Shown here in pieces: positions 32,822 to 44,659 of a stretch of DNA of 64,000 nucleotides. Source of the stretch: Odobenus rosmarus divergens. Its lineage: Eukaryota > Chordata > Mammalia > Carnivora > Odobenidae. The stretch lies in assembly GCF_000321225.1 (NCBI RefSeq), contig NW_004450945.1, positions 1,475,682-1,539,681 on the forward strand, read 5' to 3'. The notes beneath the pieces were generated by a model. The model saw nothing but the letters and a program-made list of their open reading frames with translations, did not search any database and was not told the DNA's origin. The translations under genes were made by a program, and so were the position numbers. Numbering within the stretch: the first letter of the stretch is position 1; each line of letters starts with the position of its first letter.

Positions 32822-34180
32822 AAATGGAGAAACAATTGCAAAAGTGTCATTAATCAAAGTGAAAGAATGTGTAATATATTTTCCCATTAGAAATCAGATT
32901 TGTTTAAATAAATAAATAAAGCAAGCTTAGCTACATGTTATTTACAAAAGACGTACCTAAAACAAAAATATCAAGAAAGAGTTGAAAACGATATTTAATC
33001 CATTTGAATGATATACTATGTAAAATGCTAAAATTGTAAGCAGGGGTGTTAATGATAATATAAAAGAAGTCAAGATGAAACTATTTTAAAATATCAGAGA
33101 GGAGTACTTCCAACTGATAAAAGATAAGTGATCAAGAAAATGAAGCTGTTATTAAGCTTCTATGTACCTAATAACACAGATTCAAGGCATATAAGGCATA
33201 AACTATGACAGAGCCAAAACTTAGTGGAGGTTTTCAATACATCTCTTTCAATAACTAGACATTGTAAGTCCAAAACCAAGTAAAGACCTGAACAATTCAA
33301 CTAAAAGGTATAAATTATCAACCTTTTATCAGGCACAAATAAATTGCAGTAAATTCTGTAAAGTAATAAATATTTAGATCAGATTTTTTTACCTCAATGA
33401 AAATTAGAAATTAAAAACAAAATGTAGCTGTCCTCTTCAAAAAGAAACAAAGGGAAGTCTATATATTTGGAAATTTTTAAATATTATTTTAAATAATGCT
33501 TTTGATCAAAATCTATTTAGAAATGGATGACAATGAAAATTCTACATATCAAAATTTGTGGGATATAGCCAGTGTAACAAGGTAATACTAAGAGGAATCC
33601 ATATGTTCTTAAATACATTTAATAATAAGTAAGACATATTGAAAATAAATTAGCTATGGATCCAATTAAAATGCTATAAAATAAAAATAGAATAAATCCA
33701 AAGACTGTTGAAGAGTAACAGATATAAAATAAATATTAATAAAATACAAAATGATATGTTTTAAGGTTGATCAATAACTCCAATAGCTATTTCTTAAATG
33801 ACTAATAAAATAGATTCCTGGTAAATCTTACAAAAAAAGAGAAGGAAGATACAACCATATGAAAAACCAAACACAGGATTTTATTACCAATATGGAGGAG
33901 ATTTTGAAAATATTAAGAAAATACTATTTATAGGCTATATCAGTAAATTTGGAAATCTAGACAAAATGGAGAATATAATATCCTGGGAAACTATAAGTTA
34001 CCAAACAGATTCCAAAAGAATCTGGAAAAATTTGAACAGCAAGTGATCAAAAGAGAAAACCAAGAAAAAAAATCAGAGATCTTTCCATCTTTCCATTAAA
34101 ACAATGTCAGGTGATTTCATAGATGATCTCTACTAAATCTTTAAGGAAATATTCTGATTTTTTTTTTAATGGACACCTTC
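32822..34180 (+). mobile_element. Old L1 LINE, ORF2 5' half, sense
   Basis: Segments follow L1 ORF2 endonuclease-to-early-RT order: 'catgttatttacaaaagacg' near 32934, 'cttctatgtacctaataaca' near 33157, 'gtgggatatagccagtgtaa' near 33558, 'aaatttggaaatctagacaa' near 33946. It is AT-rich and full of stops. Confidence 0.8.
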
Positions 34181-34326
34181 CCATTTGCTTCCATAGACTA
34201 ATAAACCCTGGTATTAAACCATGGAAAATAGTCCCCAAAGCAGTCAACTGGACTTATGAACACAGCTGAAATAAATCCAAACTAAAACGTCTTAACTGTA
34301 CCTTTTGCAACAAGTAAGTATATATC

Positions 34327-34355
34327 TGAGAGAGAGAGAGAGAGAAAGAGAAAGA
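34327..34355 (+). repeat. (GA)n purine tract
   Basis: A 29-base run of GA and GAAA units. Confidence 0.9.
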
Positions 34356-35084
34356 ATATGTTAGGGCTTGGGGCGAACTTAGTGGCAATTTAGTCCAATC
34401 ACCTCACCTTAAAGAAGAATTTCATGTCCCAAAAGGAGAACTTATTTACTCAAGTGTAACAGCAAGTAAGGGAGACTAACTTGCCCCCATAACTCACTAC
34501 CTGAGAGGTTCTTTAAAGTCCTATGTTTCTTCCTTTCCCTCACCTCCCACTTAAATCACAAATACTCTTTGTATGTAGATTGGGTGTAGGAAATGGCCTG
34601 ACCATATAGAGATAGAGATGTTTTATTAACAGTTTAAGGACATTTATAAATAACTGAAATGAAGTTGGGATTTGGGGAAACAATACAAATATTAGAGTCA
34701 AGGTCAAGTAGAATGACCCTGACTTCTCTTTGTTAGAATCAAAATACTGGAATCCTCAAACAATGGCTCTGACTTGCTGTGAGCAATAAAATGTTCCTCT
34801 GTGTATCTGGAGAAGTCTCTCAAATTTTCTTGGCATATATTACTGTCTTGATTCCTTTTCCAATTCCAGTAGCCAATGGAGAAGCAACAAATTTTTTAAA
34901 TCAAGAGAACTTCAGAGGATGTGATATACTTAAAAACCCTAAGATTCATGTTATTAAAGCTGTGAATAAACTTCCAGTGTCAGAAAAGCAGAGGGACATT
35001 GACAATAAAGAATTTAAGATACATGTTCTATAGATTCAGAGAATGATGCTTCCTGAGAAGTAAGATTTAAAGTGCGTGGTTCAA
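34356..35084. other. Unique DNA, no gene
   Basis: An old MIR-like segment ('tggcaatttagtccaatcac', about 34360-34460) may be present. An 84-codon frame at 34779-35033 has no recognisable domain. Confidence 0.45.
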
Positions 35085-35180
35085 CTGTTTTCATTCATTT
35101 ATTCATTTGGCAAATATTTAGAGTATGTACCATGTGGTAGGCTCTATGATAAAAGTCATACAATGTGACAATTATAGTTG
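35085..35180 (-). mobile_element. L2 3' terminus, antisense
   Basis: 'ttcattcatttattcatttg' then 'gcaaatatttagagtatgta' and 'ccatgtggtaggctctatga' is the reversed L2 end. Confidence 0.7.
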
Positions 35181-36237
35181 GTCACATCTTTTAAGATCTG
35201 CTTTTTTCTGGGTAAAATACAAGAAGCAGGATACCAGTGTTTCCCATATAGCAGCAGGCTCTCCTGCAGCAGAATGTGCTCTTACTACAGGGAATGGCTG
35301 AAGTGGGCTTAATCAGATATCGTTCCCTGTATAAAAAACCTACTATCTGGTAAGAAGAAAGACACAACTAATAACAACATAAGGCAGCTGGACCTGACAC
35401 ATACCAAGCTTATAATTCTCTGTCTAGAATTTGTCAACAGAAACTTGACATAGGCACTTGGAAATACCTGTTTAATTCAGTGACAATAGAATAATACACT
35501 TAGGAGGTAGAAAATGTAAGACCTGGGAGAGATCTTTCAGATGAAACCCCAAACCCGCATTTCCCAGATGGCAAAACACCGATCTAGAAAGGGAAGATGA
35601 CTTGTCCCAGGCACCAGAGTAAGTCCAATGCAAAGCTGATACTAAAATTTAAGTCTCTGGCCCCCTGCTCCATCTGTTTCTGAGGGTCCTTGGACAGACC
35701 ATGCAACAGGCCCATGAACTAGTCAGCCAGCTGCAGTGACCATGAGGCACCTGCCCTGACCTTCCCTCTTTTCCTCTGGGTTCTGCTAGGTCTCCTGGAT
35801 TGCCCACAAACCCCCCAGGAGAAGCCTCACCACTGTGCTCCAGCCCCTATTAGAACCCAAAGTCCAAGCCAGAGTCGTCAAAGTTTCCAGGCCTCTGGCG
35901 CCATGGCTGTGCTGGCTTCTAGGCAGCATCAGTGAGAAGAGCCTCCTCCCCAGCTCAGTGCCACGCTTGGTCACCTGGGCCCCAGCGGTTCTGCCTGTGC
36001 CAAGAATCTCACAAAATATTTTTTAAACAGACCCGCCAGCTTCCGCTGCCCTCTCCCTCCACAGCCCACGCTAATTATAGGCACTCAAACACAGTCAGTG
36101 GAAAAATATAAGAAATGAGCCTGCCATCTTCCCCTTTCTCTTATCCTTCTTTTTCCCAGACTCTGTTCCCCCCCAAGTTTCATCTCTCTTCCCCCAGCTA
36201 TGCATTTGACTGGACACAAATGCAGGTAGATTTCTGC
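35181..36237. other. Unique DNA with a GC-rich block
   Basis: From about 35690 to 36070 the sequence is GC-rich and not repeat-like. It contains E-boxes (CAGCTG near 35729, CACCTG near 35749 and 35972) and a homeobox-type 'CTAATTA' near 36070. An old MIR-like segment with 'ctagaaagggaagatgactt' lies at about 35515-35680. Short frames on both strands do not look coding. It may be a conserved non-coding element but I cannot test that here. Confidence 0.45.
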
Positions 36238-36289
36238 TGTGTGTGTGTGCGTGTGTGCGTGTGTGCGTGTGTGCGCGCGCGCATGTGTA
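36238..36289 (+). repeat. 52-bp alternating purine-pyrimidine tract (Z-DNA candidate)
   Basis: TG, CG and CA steps alternate without a single break across 52 bases, including the block GCGCGCGCGC (36273-36282). Such tracts, especially with CG steps, are the sequences most prone to flip to left-handed Z-DNA under negative supercoiling. It is also a likely polymorphic microsatellite. Confidence 0.95.
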
Positions 36290-36734
36290 AATGCAGCAGG
36301 GATGTTGCGAGCAAATATTCTGCTATGCTTGGAATTAATTTCCTGGTCTTTTCTAGTGTCAGTCACACAGTTGATGGCTACTACAGCTGCATTTCTAACC
36401 CCTGGAATTTACCTCTCTGAGCTCAAGAAATTCAAGGTAACTTGTAAAGCTTGAAACAGAATCAGTTCGACCAAATTGCAGTGAGTGGCAGGACAGCCGA
36501 GAGTACTTGTCTCTGTAGCTCAGGTACATGATGGACTCGGGGTCAGTTGTAGAGACTCCATTAACATGGATGTGTACAAACAAAGCCCATAAGACTGCCT
36601 GCAGCCTTGAGAAGTTAGTCAACAGAATTCACCAACTGTTGCCTGGCCTTCTAACAAGAAGCCTCACATGCTTCTAGGTTTTTTCCTTCCTGGATGAAGT
36701 ATATTAAAAAAAAGTCAAGAAAGTTGACATCAAG
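36290..36734. other. Unique DNA, no gene
   Basis: About 440 bp with no recognisable feature. Confidence 0.5.
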
Positions 36735-36875
36735 CCAAGCATTATGTTCCACACACTCATCTTTTCTTGGTTAATCTTCCTCAAAGCCACATAAAGCCCA
36801 GAGAGGTCAATTCATGATCTGTCCAAAATCATATGGTCAAAGATGGCAAAGCCAAGCAAAGACCCAGGTCCTGGG
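36735..36875 (-). mobile_element. MIR SINE, antisense
   Basis: Diverged reversed MIR: 'gttaatcttcctcaaagcca', 'ataaagcccagagaggtcaa', 'tgtccaaaatcatatggtca', 'aaagacccaggtcctggg'. Confidence 0.65.
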
Positions 36876-36914
36876 ACACAAACAAGTAAGCAAACGATAA
36901 CAGTACAGCATTGA

Positions 36915-37145
36915 TGATGATAATATGGCTGCCTACTATGTGCCAAACATTACACTACTGTTTTACTAAAGTCATAAAAACAAAACCTTTTAGGTAGATA
37001 TTATTATCATATGTTATATATTACATATTATTATTGTGCAAAATTAAATAAATAAAAACATAGACTCATAGACATCAAAAACTTGATTAAAGTGACACAG
37101 CTGGTGTGCGGTGAAGCCAAGATATTTAAATCCAAGCATGCCTAA
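36915..37145 (-). mobile_element. MIR SINE, antisense, with AT-rich expansion
   Basis: It starts 'tgatgataatatggctgcct' and 'actatgtgccaaacattaca', and ends 'aagtgacacagctggtgtgc' and 'ggtgaagccaagatatttaa'. An AT-rich expansion at about 37005-37060 splits the element. Confidence 0.72.
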
Positions 37146-37316
37146 ATTCAGAGTCATGAGTTACTAAGTACATAATGCAGAATGATATATTCATCACCTC
37201 TAGACCATTGTTCTTCATACAGCCCTGAATGTATATAGTAGTAAAGAGCTTCCAGAATTTAGTGAGACAAAGGAATTTAGACCACAATCTAGCTAGAGAT
37301 AAGAGCTTTCATTGCT

Positions 37317-37513
37317 GGGATGCCTGGGTGGCTCAGTTGTTAAGCATCTGCCTTCGACTCAGGTCATGATCCCAGGGTCCTGGGATCAAGCCCCACATGG
37401 GGCTCCTTGCTTGGTGGGAAGCCTGCTTCTCTCTCTGCCACTTACCCTGCTTGTGTTCTCTCTCTGGCTGTCTCTCTCTGTCAAATAAATAAATAAAATC
37501 TTAAAAAAAAAAA
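37317..37513 (+). mobile_element. Can-SINE with 15-bp target-site duplication
   Basis: Well preserved: 'gggatgcctgggtggctcag', 'cttcgactcaggtcatgatc', tail 'aataaataaataaaatctta' plus 12 A. The flanks 'agagctttcattgct' (37302-37316) and 'agaactttcattgct' (37514-37528) differ at one base. Confidence 0.97.
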
Positions 37514-37528
37514 AGAACTTTCATTGCT

Positions 37529-37984
37529 AATCTTATTTTTTCCTTTCCTCCCCTCATTCAGTAAGAGGTATATGGGAAGTTAAGAATGTATCTGTAAGAC
37601 ATTCTAATTACAGAAACATATTTTTAAAGAAGGGGTTTCAGGAGAAACTTAGTGCTCTTCAAAGCAGATTAGTTGGCAAATGGCTCTGTGATCATCTTTG
37701 TTGAGAAGAACTGTTGGCTTTGCTTGACGCACACTACATTAAATTTGAAGCACTATATGTTTGTGTTTGTCCAGGTGTAAAGTTGACTGTGCAATTTCTC
37801 AGTGCTCCAACTAAAACAAAGTCCAAGAAAATATCTATTAAATAAGAGATTCTTTGCATTTCAATGTAGATCTATAACTAACCCATACTGAGGGCTTGAA
37901 AACTGTGCAGTGTGAATATTTTCTAATAGCAGATAGGCTCAATTAGATTCAGAGCCTGAGATATATCAATTTCTCTATAGTCAG
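37529..37984. other. Unique DNA, no gene
   Basis: About 450 bp with no recognisable feature. Confidence 0.5.
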
Positions 37985-38560
37985 ATTTTGAGGTCTAATT
38001 AACATACAATAAAATGCATAAATCTAAAGTGTTCAGTTCAATGAGTTTTGAAAATTTTATACACCTGTATAATCACTCCCCCAAACAAAATCCTAAATAT
38101 CTTCATCACCAAAGAAAGTTTCTTATATCCTTTTCCAGTCATTAATAATAATATTATTATCCCTGATTTTAGTTTTTATTAATAAGTCTGCTAGAAATAC
38201 TATTGTTTAAATCTTTTGTGGACTTATTTTTCATATATCTTGAATAAATACCTAGGGGTAGAACTGCTCAGTCATGGTGTACATCCATGTTTAACTTTAT
38301 AAGACACTGAAGAACTCATCTCCATAGCCATGCATAATTTTACTCTCCCATTAGCAAGGTATCAGAGTTCCAGTTGCTCCACATCATCACTGACATTTAG
38401 TATTGGTCTGGATTTTTGCCATTTATCGTTTATGTTATTGTGGTTTTACTTTGCAATAAGCACTTTCTCACGTGCTTATTGGTTATTCATATATAGTCTA
38501 TTGTGAAGTGTTTGTCCATTTGTCCTCATAGAATACTTTAACTTCTTTTGTAATCTGACT
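37985..38560 (-). mobile_element. Old L1 LINE 3' end, antisense
   Basis: Reversed L1 3' UTR: 'ctaattaacatacaataaaa', 'tgcataaatctaaagtgttc', 'acacctgtataatcactccc', followed by 'aataaatacctaggggtaga' and 'actctcccattagcaaggta'. Strongly diverged. Confidence 0.85.
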
Positions 38561-39274
38561 CAATGCCAAAATATTTACCTATTAATTTGATAGTTCAAGT
38601 ATTAATCTATTATTTCCAGAATAAACAGTGATATATTTGCCTAAGTGGCCCTTAGCATCTTCTTGGAAATTATTGGGCAGGTGTTGCTTAGTCACATTAC
38701 CTTATCACCCCCAGCAATAATCCATGCTTTTGTAAAGGGGGAGGAGAGACCATTAAGTCCAGAACTTAACAGCAAAGTTCCATATAGAACATTAAACCAC
38801 TCACTAACCAGCTGTTCATGCTGATGAGCTCATTCTGTTTTGTCATTCCTTTGTTGGAGTATTTCTTATAAAGAAGAGTGACAGATAATGCACATATAGT
38901 AAAAATGTAAGTGATATTCAATCAGCAAGCTACAGCTTGCTGAAAATGGGGCAGACAAAAAGTGCACTCCAAGACCTTTACAGTTGAAAGGTAACTTAGA
39001 GCTCATCTCAGCCAAACCACTCAGTGTTGTAGAAGAGAAAACTGAGGCCCAGAGACTTAACGAATTTCCCAGCCAACAAAAGAACCCAGGTAATTCTACC
39101 TAGAGCCTAATGTCCCTTCTACCATAACATGATGCCTTTAGAGAGAAAAAGTACTCTCATTTCATTTACAGCCTAAATTAGAAAAAAAAAATCTGAATTC
39201 AGTAGAAGTTTAGAAAAATACTAGATGGGAAAATAAAAGCCAACAGAAAGACTGCTTGGAGTCACTAAAAAATT
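38561..39274. other. Unique DNA with an old MIR-like segment
   Basis: The piece 38985-39130 has the 'gagaaaactgaggcccagag' and 'cttaacgaatttcccagcca' signature shared by several old SINE-type repeats read in reverse. The family is uncertain. The rest is unassigned. Confidence 0.5.
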
Positions 39275-39420
39275 ATGGAATGTAAAGCCAGGAAACCTGG
39301 ATTTGAGTCCAGCACTTTCAGTCATTAACCATGTGGCTTTAGACTAGTCATTTCACCTTAACATTTTAATATCCTTGAGTGAAAATTGAGACTGAAGATA
39401 ATAAATATGTAGTTATATTC
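39275..39420 (+). mobile_element. MIR SINE, sense
   Basis: 'gtaaagccaggaaacctgga', 'tttgagtccagcactttcag', 'aaccatgtggctttagacta', 'gtcatttcaccttaacattt' follows MIR order. Confidence 0.72.
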
Positions 39421-39879
39421 AGAAACAGAACAGAAGTCTATGTTGAGAAGGGGGTTGAAACAGAAGACCTGCTGGCCTCCAGAGCTAGAAGTCAAAGAAT
39501 AATGGGATAATACTATTCCTGCAAGATGGGTGACAAAAACTAGGCTCACTTCTTGAGGCTGGGGATTTGCTATATGTGGGGATATCCCGAAGCATAAAGG
39601 AGACAGAAAAAAAAGTTTGCCAATTTTATCCCTGAAACTATGGTTTATAGGAAGCTGTGGACCCAAGGAAGTAGGACTAAAGAAGTACTGCCTGATGTGG
39701 AACTGAGTTAGAGAACTCATTGACTCAAAGATTGGATCTCAGTATCTCTAAAATCACCATAGAACTGAAACCCCAACATGCCATTTTAAAATTAGGCTCA
39801 GGACTTGGTTTACAAGGGAGGTAGTTTCAAATGCTTGTAAGACTACAAACTACTAACCAGAGAGGAAGAAAGACAAAAA

Positions 39880-40940
39880 TAATCCCTCTGACTCAAAATG
39901 AGTACATCAGAGCAAATTTTAAAACTGATGAAAACATATAGAGATGAGAAGGACAACCAATGAAATCAACAGCTAGGGGCACCTGGGTGGCTCAGTCATT
40001 AGGCGTCTGCCTTAGGCTCAGGTCATGATCCCAGGGTCCCGGAATCGAGCCCCGCATCGGGCTCCCTGCTCAAGAGGAGGCCTGCTTCTCCCTCTCCCAC
40101 TCCCCCTGCTTGTGTTCCCTCTCTCGCTGTGTCTCTCTCTGTTAAATAAATAATAAAATCTTTAAAAAAATATCAACAACTAGAACATAACTCACTCCTT
40201 GTGAAATTAATTTTAAGAGACAGTATGACAAAAACTTTCAAATAAGAATGTTAGAGTGGTCAGAGATAAATGAAAGAATGACATAATTAAAATGATCCAA
40301 AGATATGAAAAAAGCATGAATAATGCAAGAATAGGTGGCTATGACAATAGGAGAAATAAATGAACACAGCTGAAAAGAGAACAGCACAGAGATTTTTAAA
40401 AAACAGAAATATGGAAGAAGAGTTAAGAACTGTGGAGAATAAATTGAGATGCTCCAAAGTAGATCTAATAGGAATTACAGAAGAAAGCAATAGGAAAAAA
40501 AAATCAAATAAAATATCAGAGGGGTTTCCTGACTTAAAAAAAATAATAAATCCTTAGAATAAAAAAAAAAACTCTAAATACCAATGTAAATTCATAAAGA
40601 CAAATCTATACCACAGCACATCTTAATGAATCAGCAGAACTTCAAGAACTAAAAGAAAGGCCAAATACCACAAACAACAGCAATTATACTGATGGCAGAT
40701 TGCACATTAGCATGAATAGATTCCAAAAAAATAATAGGATACTATATTAAAAGTACTGGTGAAAAATAACTGGCAATTCACAATTTTAATTCAAAAGTAA
40801 GAATAAACTATATAAAGTAATATGGAGTATAATCAGAATGTATTAATAAGTATAAAAAGAAGAGTGTGAAATAATGGTAGCATATACACTATTTTTACTA
40901 TCTACAGCAACATACATGTATTACTTTTGTGTACATTTTT
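39880..40940 (+). mobile_element. L1/HAL1-type ORF1 region, sense, split by a SINE
   Basis: The text resembles the L1 ORF1 region. Around 40360-40557 an open frame of 65 codons keeps the ORF1p-like order 'ENKLRCSKVDLIGITEES' then 'KISEGFPDLKKI', matching the L1 ORF1 segment between coiled coil and RRM. After it, 'ataaagacaaatctatacca' and 'aattatactgatggcagatt' follow the downstream ORF1 order. HAL1 (L1 without ORF2) is as likely as full L1. The SINE at 39977-40171 interrupts it. Confidence 0.65.
39977..40171 (+). mobile_element. Can-SINE with 12-bp target-site duplication
   Basis: 'ggggcacctgggtggctcag', 'catgatcccagggtcccgga', 'atcgagccccgcatcgggct', tail 'aataaataataaaatcttta'. The flanks 'atcaacagctag' (39965-39976) and 'atcaacaactag' (40172-40183) differ at one base. 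Confidence 0.97.
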
Positions 40941-41566
40941 ATGAGAAACAAGGAGAAATAACATATATCTGTGCTTATTTTTCCTAAAAGAGACATAGGG
41001 ACAAAACAGAAAATAATGAAATTGCTTACCTATTGGTATAATGTGACACTTCTATGAGTATATTTATTTTGCAATGTTTTAACACATGAGCTCTTGTTAA
41101 CTATTTACAAATTCAAAACACAAAATTAAATCAACAAGGATGGGAAAGAAACAGAATAACCACATAAAAATAGAACATAAATGTGTATAAATAACAGACA
41201 CTAAAGGGTGAGAGAAGAGCTATTCAAGTAATTTTGATACTGGACTTTGCTCTAAAGAGAAGAAAAAAAAAACAAAAGAACTGCAAGAAATTCTTAAATC
41301 ATTTTTAATTGTTTTTTTAATAGTGTTGTGAGTATAGCAATACTGACATAATTTCTGTGTTTTGCAGGATTGAACAAAAGAGTAAATAACGACATTGTTG
41401 GGAGCTAGAGCTCTTACTTGGCGGGGTGGGGAGAAATACAAATATGGAATGGGGAAGGCAAGGAAGGACTTTGTGGGGGTGGAATGGAATTGAAGGAACA
41501 AATTTAAACTCATGATTTCATATTTCCTAGGTCTATGCACTGAAAGACCTTAAAGTTCCCATAGCA
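40941..41566. other. AT-rich DNA, no gene
   Basis: Possibly the decayed tail of the preceding L1/HAL1 element. A 106-codon antisense frame (41220-41540) has no domain features. Confidence 0.45.
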
Positions 41567-41752
41567 GGGTTGCCTGGGTGGCTCAGTTGGTTGAGCTCTG
41601 CCTTCAACTCAGGTCATGATCCCAGGGTCCTGGGATCGAGCTCCACGTCGGGAGTCTCTGCTCAGTGGGGAGTCTGCTTCTCCCTCTGACCCTCCACCTG
41701 CTTGTGCTCTCTCTCTCTCTCAAATAAATAAATAAAATCTTAAAAAAAAAAA
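41567..41752 (+). mobile_element. Can-SINE with 15-bp target-site duplication
   Basis: 'gggttgcctgggtggctcag', 'ccttcaactcaggtcatgat', 'ctgctcagtggggagtctgc', tail 'aaataaataaataaaatctt' plus A run. The flanks 'aaagttcccatagca' (41552-41566) and 'aaagctcccatagca' (41753-41767) differ at one base. Confidence 0.97.
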
Positions 41753-42010
41753 AAAGCTCCCATAGCAATGAACACACCTACTATCCAGGTCCTGGTTTCT
41801 AAAGAAATTACTAAAGAGACCAGTGCTCCTTAGGAAAATGGCTAACTCAAGAACTGGGCAGAGGAGGTACAAAATAAATATGGAACACCTTGTGTCAGAA
41901 AGTAAAAAAGTGTCTTAAAAATATGGAGCCATATACCAATACACAGAAGTCTGCTTGACAGAGCTCTCATTTTAAAATCTAGGAAAATTTGAGTGTCAAA
42001 ATTAATAAGA

Positions 42011-42210
42011 AGGGGCACCTGGGTGGCTCAGTCAGTTAAGTGCCCAACTCTTGATTTTGGCTCAGGTCATGATCTCATAGGTCATGAGATCGAGCCCCAC
42101 ATCAGGCTCCATGCTCGGTGTGGAGCCTGGTTGAGATTCTCTCTCTCCCTTTCCCTCTGCCCCTTCCCCACCCCTCTAAAAAAAAAAAGAAAAAGAAAAA
42201 GAAAGGAGAA
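42011..42210 (+). mobile_element. Can-SINE
   Basis: 'aggggcacctgggtggctca', 'gcccaactcttgattttggc', 'catgctcggtgtggagcctg', then a CT-rich middle and an A tail that grades into AAAAAG units. No clear target-site duplication. Confidence 0.95.
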
Positions 42211-43267
42211 AACCAAACATTTTCAACAAGTGATCAAAATGAACATTACCAATGAAGGGCAAACAGACATCACATGCCTCTGGATGTGATGCCCCAGGAA
42301 AGACACAGTATCAATTGTGAAGTAAATGAGTCAGAAAGGAATATCTGCATTTTATCATGAGGGTACATCTGAAAAATCCATACTGAGGGACAATCTTTAC
42401 ACCAGTAGGCTGGCATTTTTCAGAATTCTTAATGATGTGAAAAACGAGAAACACCTGAAGATCTGCTCCTGATTAAAGGAAAATCAAGACACGACCCCCT
42501 AAAGGCAATGCATGAGCCCACACTGGATCCTGAGCCGGGGGTAAACAACAGTGATACAGGACATTATAGGACAATTGAAAGCTCTGGGATATGATCTATA
42601 GATAAAAGTTTTATATCAATGTTAAATTTCCTCAAGATATTGATGAAAGAAGGGAAATCCTTGATGGATAGGCCCATTTATTATGTCTCTCCCTCCATAT
42701 ATTGTAGAATCCAAGTTCAGTGAGAATATTAAATATTCATTTTCCTCTCTTCATCACTATCTAGTCTGTGTGATGAAGCCCGGTCTGGCCAGCATTTCAC
42801 ATTCCCTTATCACTACCCCTCAACTAATTGAGGCTTCGCTTCATTCTTCATGCGTATGCCGGCAGGGAGAGAGATGATGCCAGGCCCTTAGCAGTCTGCA
42901 GCCTGTCTGAACCCAGCTCCATGGAGACTCCTTCATAGAGATCCAGGTCCTGATTGTATTTGTGGGAATCGAAGCTGTATTGAATTGAGCACACAACCTA
43001 ATTAGCAGATTTTGAACCTTAGAAACCTTCATTATGTTATAATCCCAAATCATCTTTTGAAGCTCAAAAAAAAGTAGCTCTGTTCATTAATTTATTACAG
43101 TAAGTGCATCATCTCTGCCTTTGAATACTCTGAGGCTAATGATATGCTCAAAGGTGTGATGCAGAGGATAACTCATAATAGTTTTTCTTCTAGGGAGATT
43201 ACTCTGTATGCACACACATGGCACCATGAATGAATTTTTCTGTACCTGTGTGACTGCCTCTTTCAGT

Positions 43268-43268
<1 letters not shown>
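42211..43268. other. Unique or unassigned DNA
   Basis: The part 42290-42600 ('aaggcaatgcatgagcccac', 'actggatcctgagccggggg', 'gtgatacaggacattatagg') has the texture of an old dispersed repeat that I cannot name. The rest shows nothing recognisable. Confidence 0.45.
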
Positions 43269-43298
<30 letters not shown>

Positions 43299-43299
43299 A
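43269..43299 (+). repeat. (TG)n microsatellite
   Basis: About 31 bases of TG with one TTT interruption. T and G text continues loosely to 43410. Confidence 0.92.
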
Positions 43300-43464
43300 C
43301 ATATGCACACTGGTGCTTGTAGGTGTAGATTCATGCCTCTGTGCAGGTGTGTGGACACCCCTGTGTGGATAAATGCCTCTCTATCACTATGCTTCTGTGT
43401 GTACATGAATGCAACTTACACATCGCTGAGAATAAAGTAGATAGACAATGCATCTGTTAATGAT

Positions 43465-43960
43465 CTCTCAATTGCAAGTGATATCAAACCAAACTAAGGT
43501 TCGGTTTAAACCAAAAGGAAATGTATTGGCTCATTGAACTGAATTTTCCATGGCCACCTTTAAATTCTCACTTCGGAAAGGTGGAATTGGGAACCATATC
43601 CAGAGTGGCTGCTTGTCAGCACACAGGGAAGCTGCTGAGCAGGAATGCCCCAGAGTCCATGAGCTGGAGTCCTCGCTTTGGTCAACTCATCCGGGGCTTC
43701 CCCTGAGCTCTCCCCAAGGCACTCTCTTTTTTGAGTGTTAGTCTGTTTGCTTCCAGGCAATTCCTGGGGCAAATAATAGGTCCAGACGTCTTATCAAGTC
43801 ACGGTATTTGAATCCAGAAACTGATCTGGGAATTTCTGTTTCCCAGCAACAGGTGTCTCTCCGTCCCCTCACCCTCAGTTTGTGCTCTGTCTTGATCAAA
43901 GACCAATTTAAAACAATGGCCACCCAAGGCATCAAACTTCAAGCCCTAATTCAATCTCCT
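43465..43960 (+). repeat. Old interspersed repeat, family not assigned (copy 1)
   Basis: The left part 'tctctcaattgcaagtgata', 'tcaaaccaaactaaggttcg', 'aaggaaatgtattggctcat' has the same opening motif as the stretch at 47395-47790, so both are copies of one dispersed family. I know the motif from mammalian genomes but cannot name the family. Confidence 0.5.
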
Positions 43961-44134
43961 GCCATGTTTCTTGAGTCACTGTCTTTGCTCACACTAAGTG
44001 TAGATTGGGGGGAAAATCTGTTTTTCCAATACCGTAAGATTCTGGAGTACCTGGGTGTTCATTTATCTTAGATTTCAGGCTGTAGGTAAGATTTTCTTAG
44101 TGAGACTGTATTGTCATTCTCTCTTTGTCTCTCT

Positions 44135-44338
44135 TTTTTATTGTTTTTTAATAATGTGTTTATTGTTGATTCACATGCAGTTGTAAGAAACAATACAGAT
44201 ATCACTCAGACACTTTTCCCATTTCCCCCAGTGGTAACATTTTGCAAGATTATAGGATAATATCACAACCAGGATACTGACATTGATACAATCTACCAAT
44301 CTTATTCAGATTGCCTCTGTTTCACTTGTGATTATTTG
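44135..44338 (-). mobile_element. Old L1 3' UTR, antisense
   Basis: 'attgttgattcacatgcagt', 'cttttcccatttcccccagt', 'ggtaacattttgcaagatta', 'cacaaccaggatactgacat', 'tgatacaatctaccaatctt' is the reversed 3' UTR of old L1 subfamilies. Confidence 0.82.
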
Positions 44339-44359
44339 TGGTGTGTGTGTGTGTGTGTG
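44339..44359 (+). repeat. (GT)n microsatellite
   Basis: A pure GT run of about 21 bases, directly after the L1 3' UTR piece. Confidence 0.92.
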
Positions 44360-44399
44360 AGCAAGAGACTGACGAAGAGAAAGAGAGAGGGATAGAGAA

Positions 44400-44600
44400 G
44401 ATGCTCAGCATTATATGCTATTGAGGAAATGTAAATTAAAACAAAATATCACTACGCACCTATTGCATAACCAAAAATCATAACACTGACAACACGAAAT
44501 GCTGATGAAGATGTGAAGCAATGGGAACACTTACTGAACAATACAGATGGCATATCGTATTCTACTGGCATCAACATTTTACCACTGCAAGTGAGGTGTG
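44400..44600 (+). mobile_element. Old L1 ORF2 fragment, sense
   Basis: 'gaggaaatgtaaattaaaac', 'aatatcactacgcacctatt', 'gctgatgaagatgtgaagca', 'atgggaacacttactgaaca' follows the late ORF2 order. Strongly diverged. Confidence 0.72.
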
Positions 44601-44659
44601 GCAACTTTTCTTCCATGTAGGTCTGTTTGCCTTTCCTACTTTTAAATATCATTGTCCTG

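Noticed and set aside
36085..36420. Frames rich in Cys/Val or His/Thr over the TG/CG tract
   Set aside because: Direct product of translating the alternating dinucleotide repeat.
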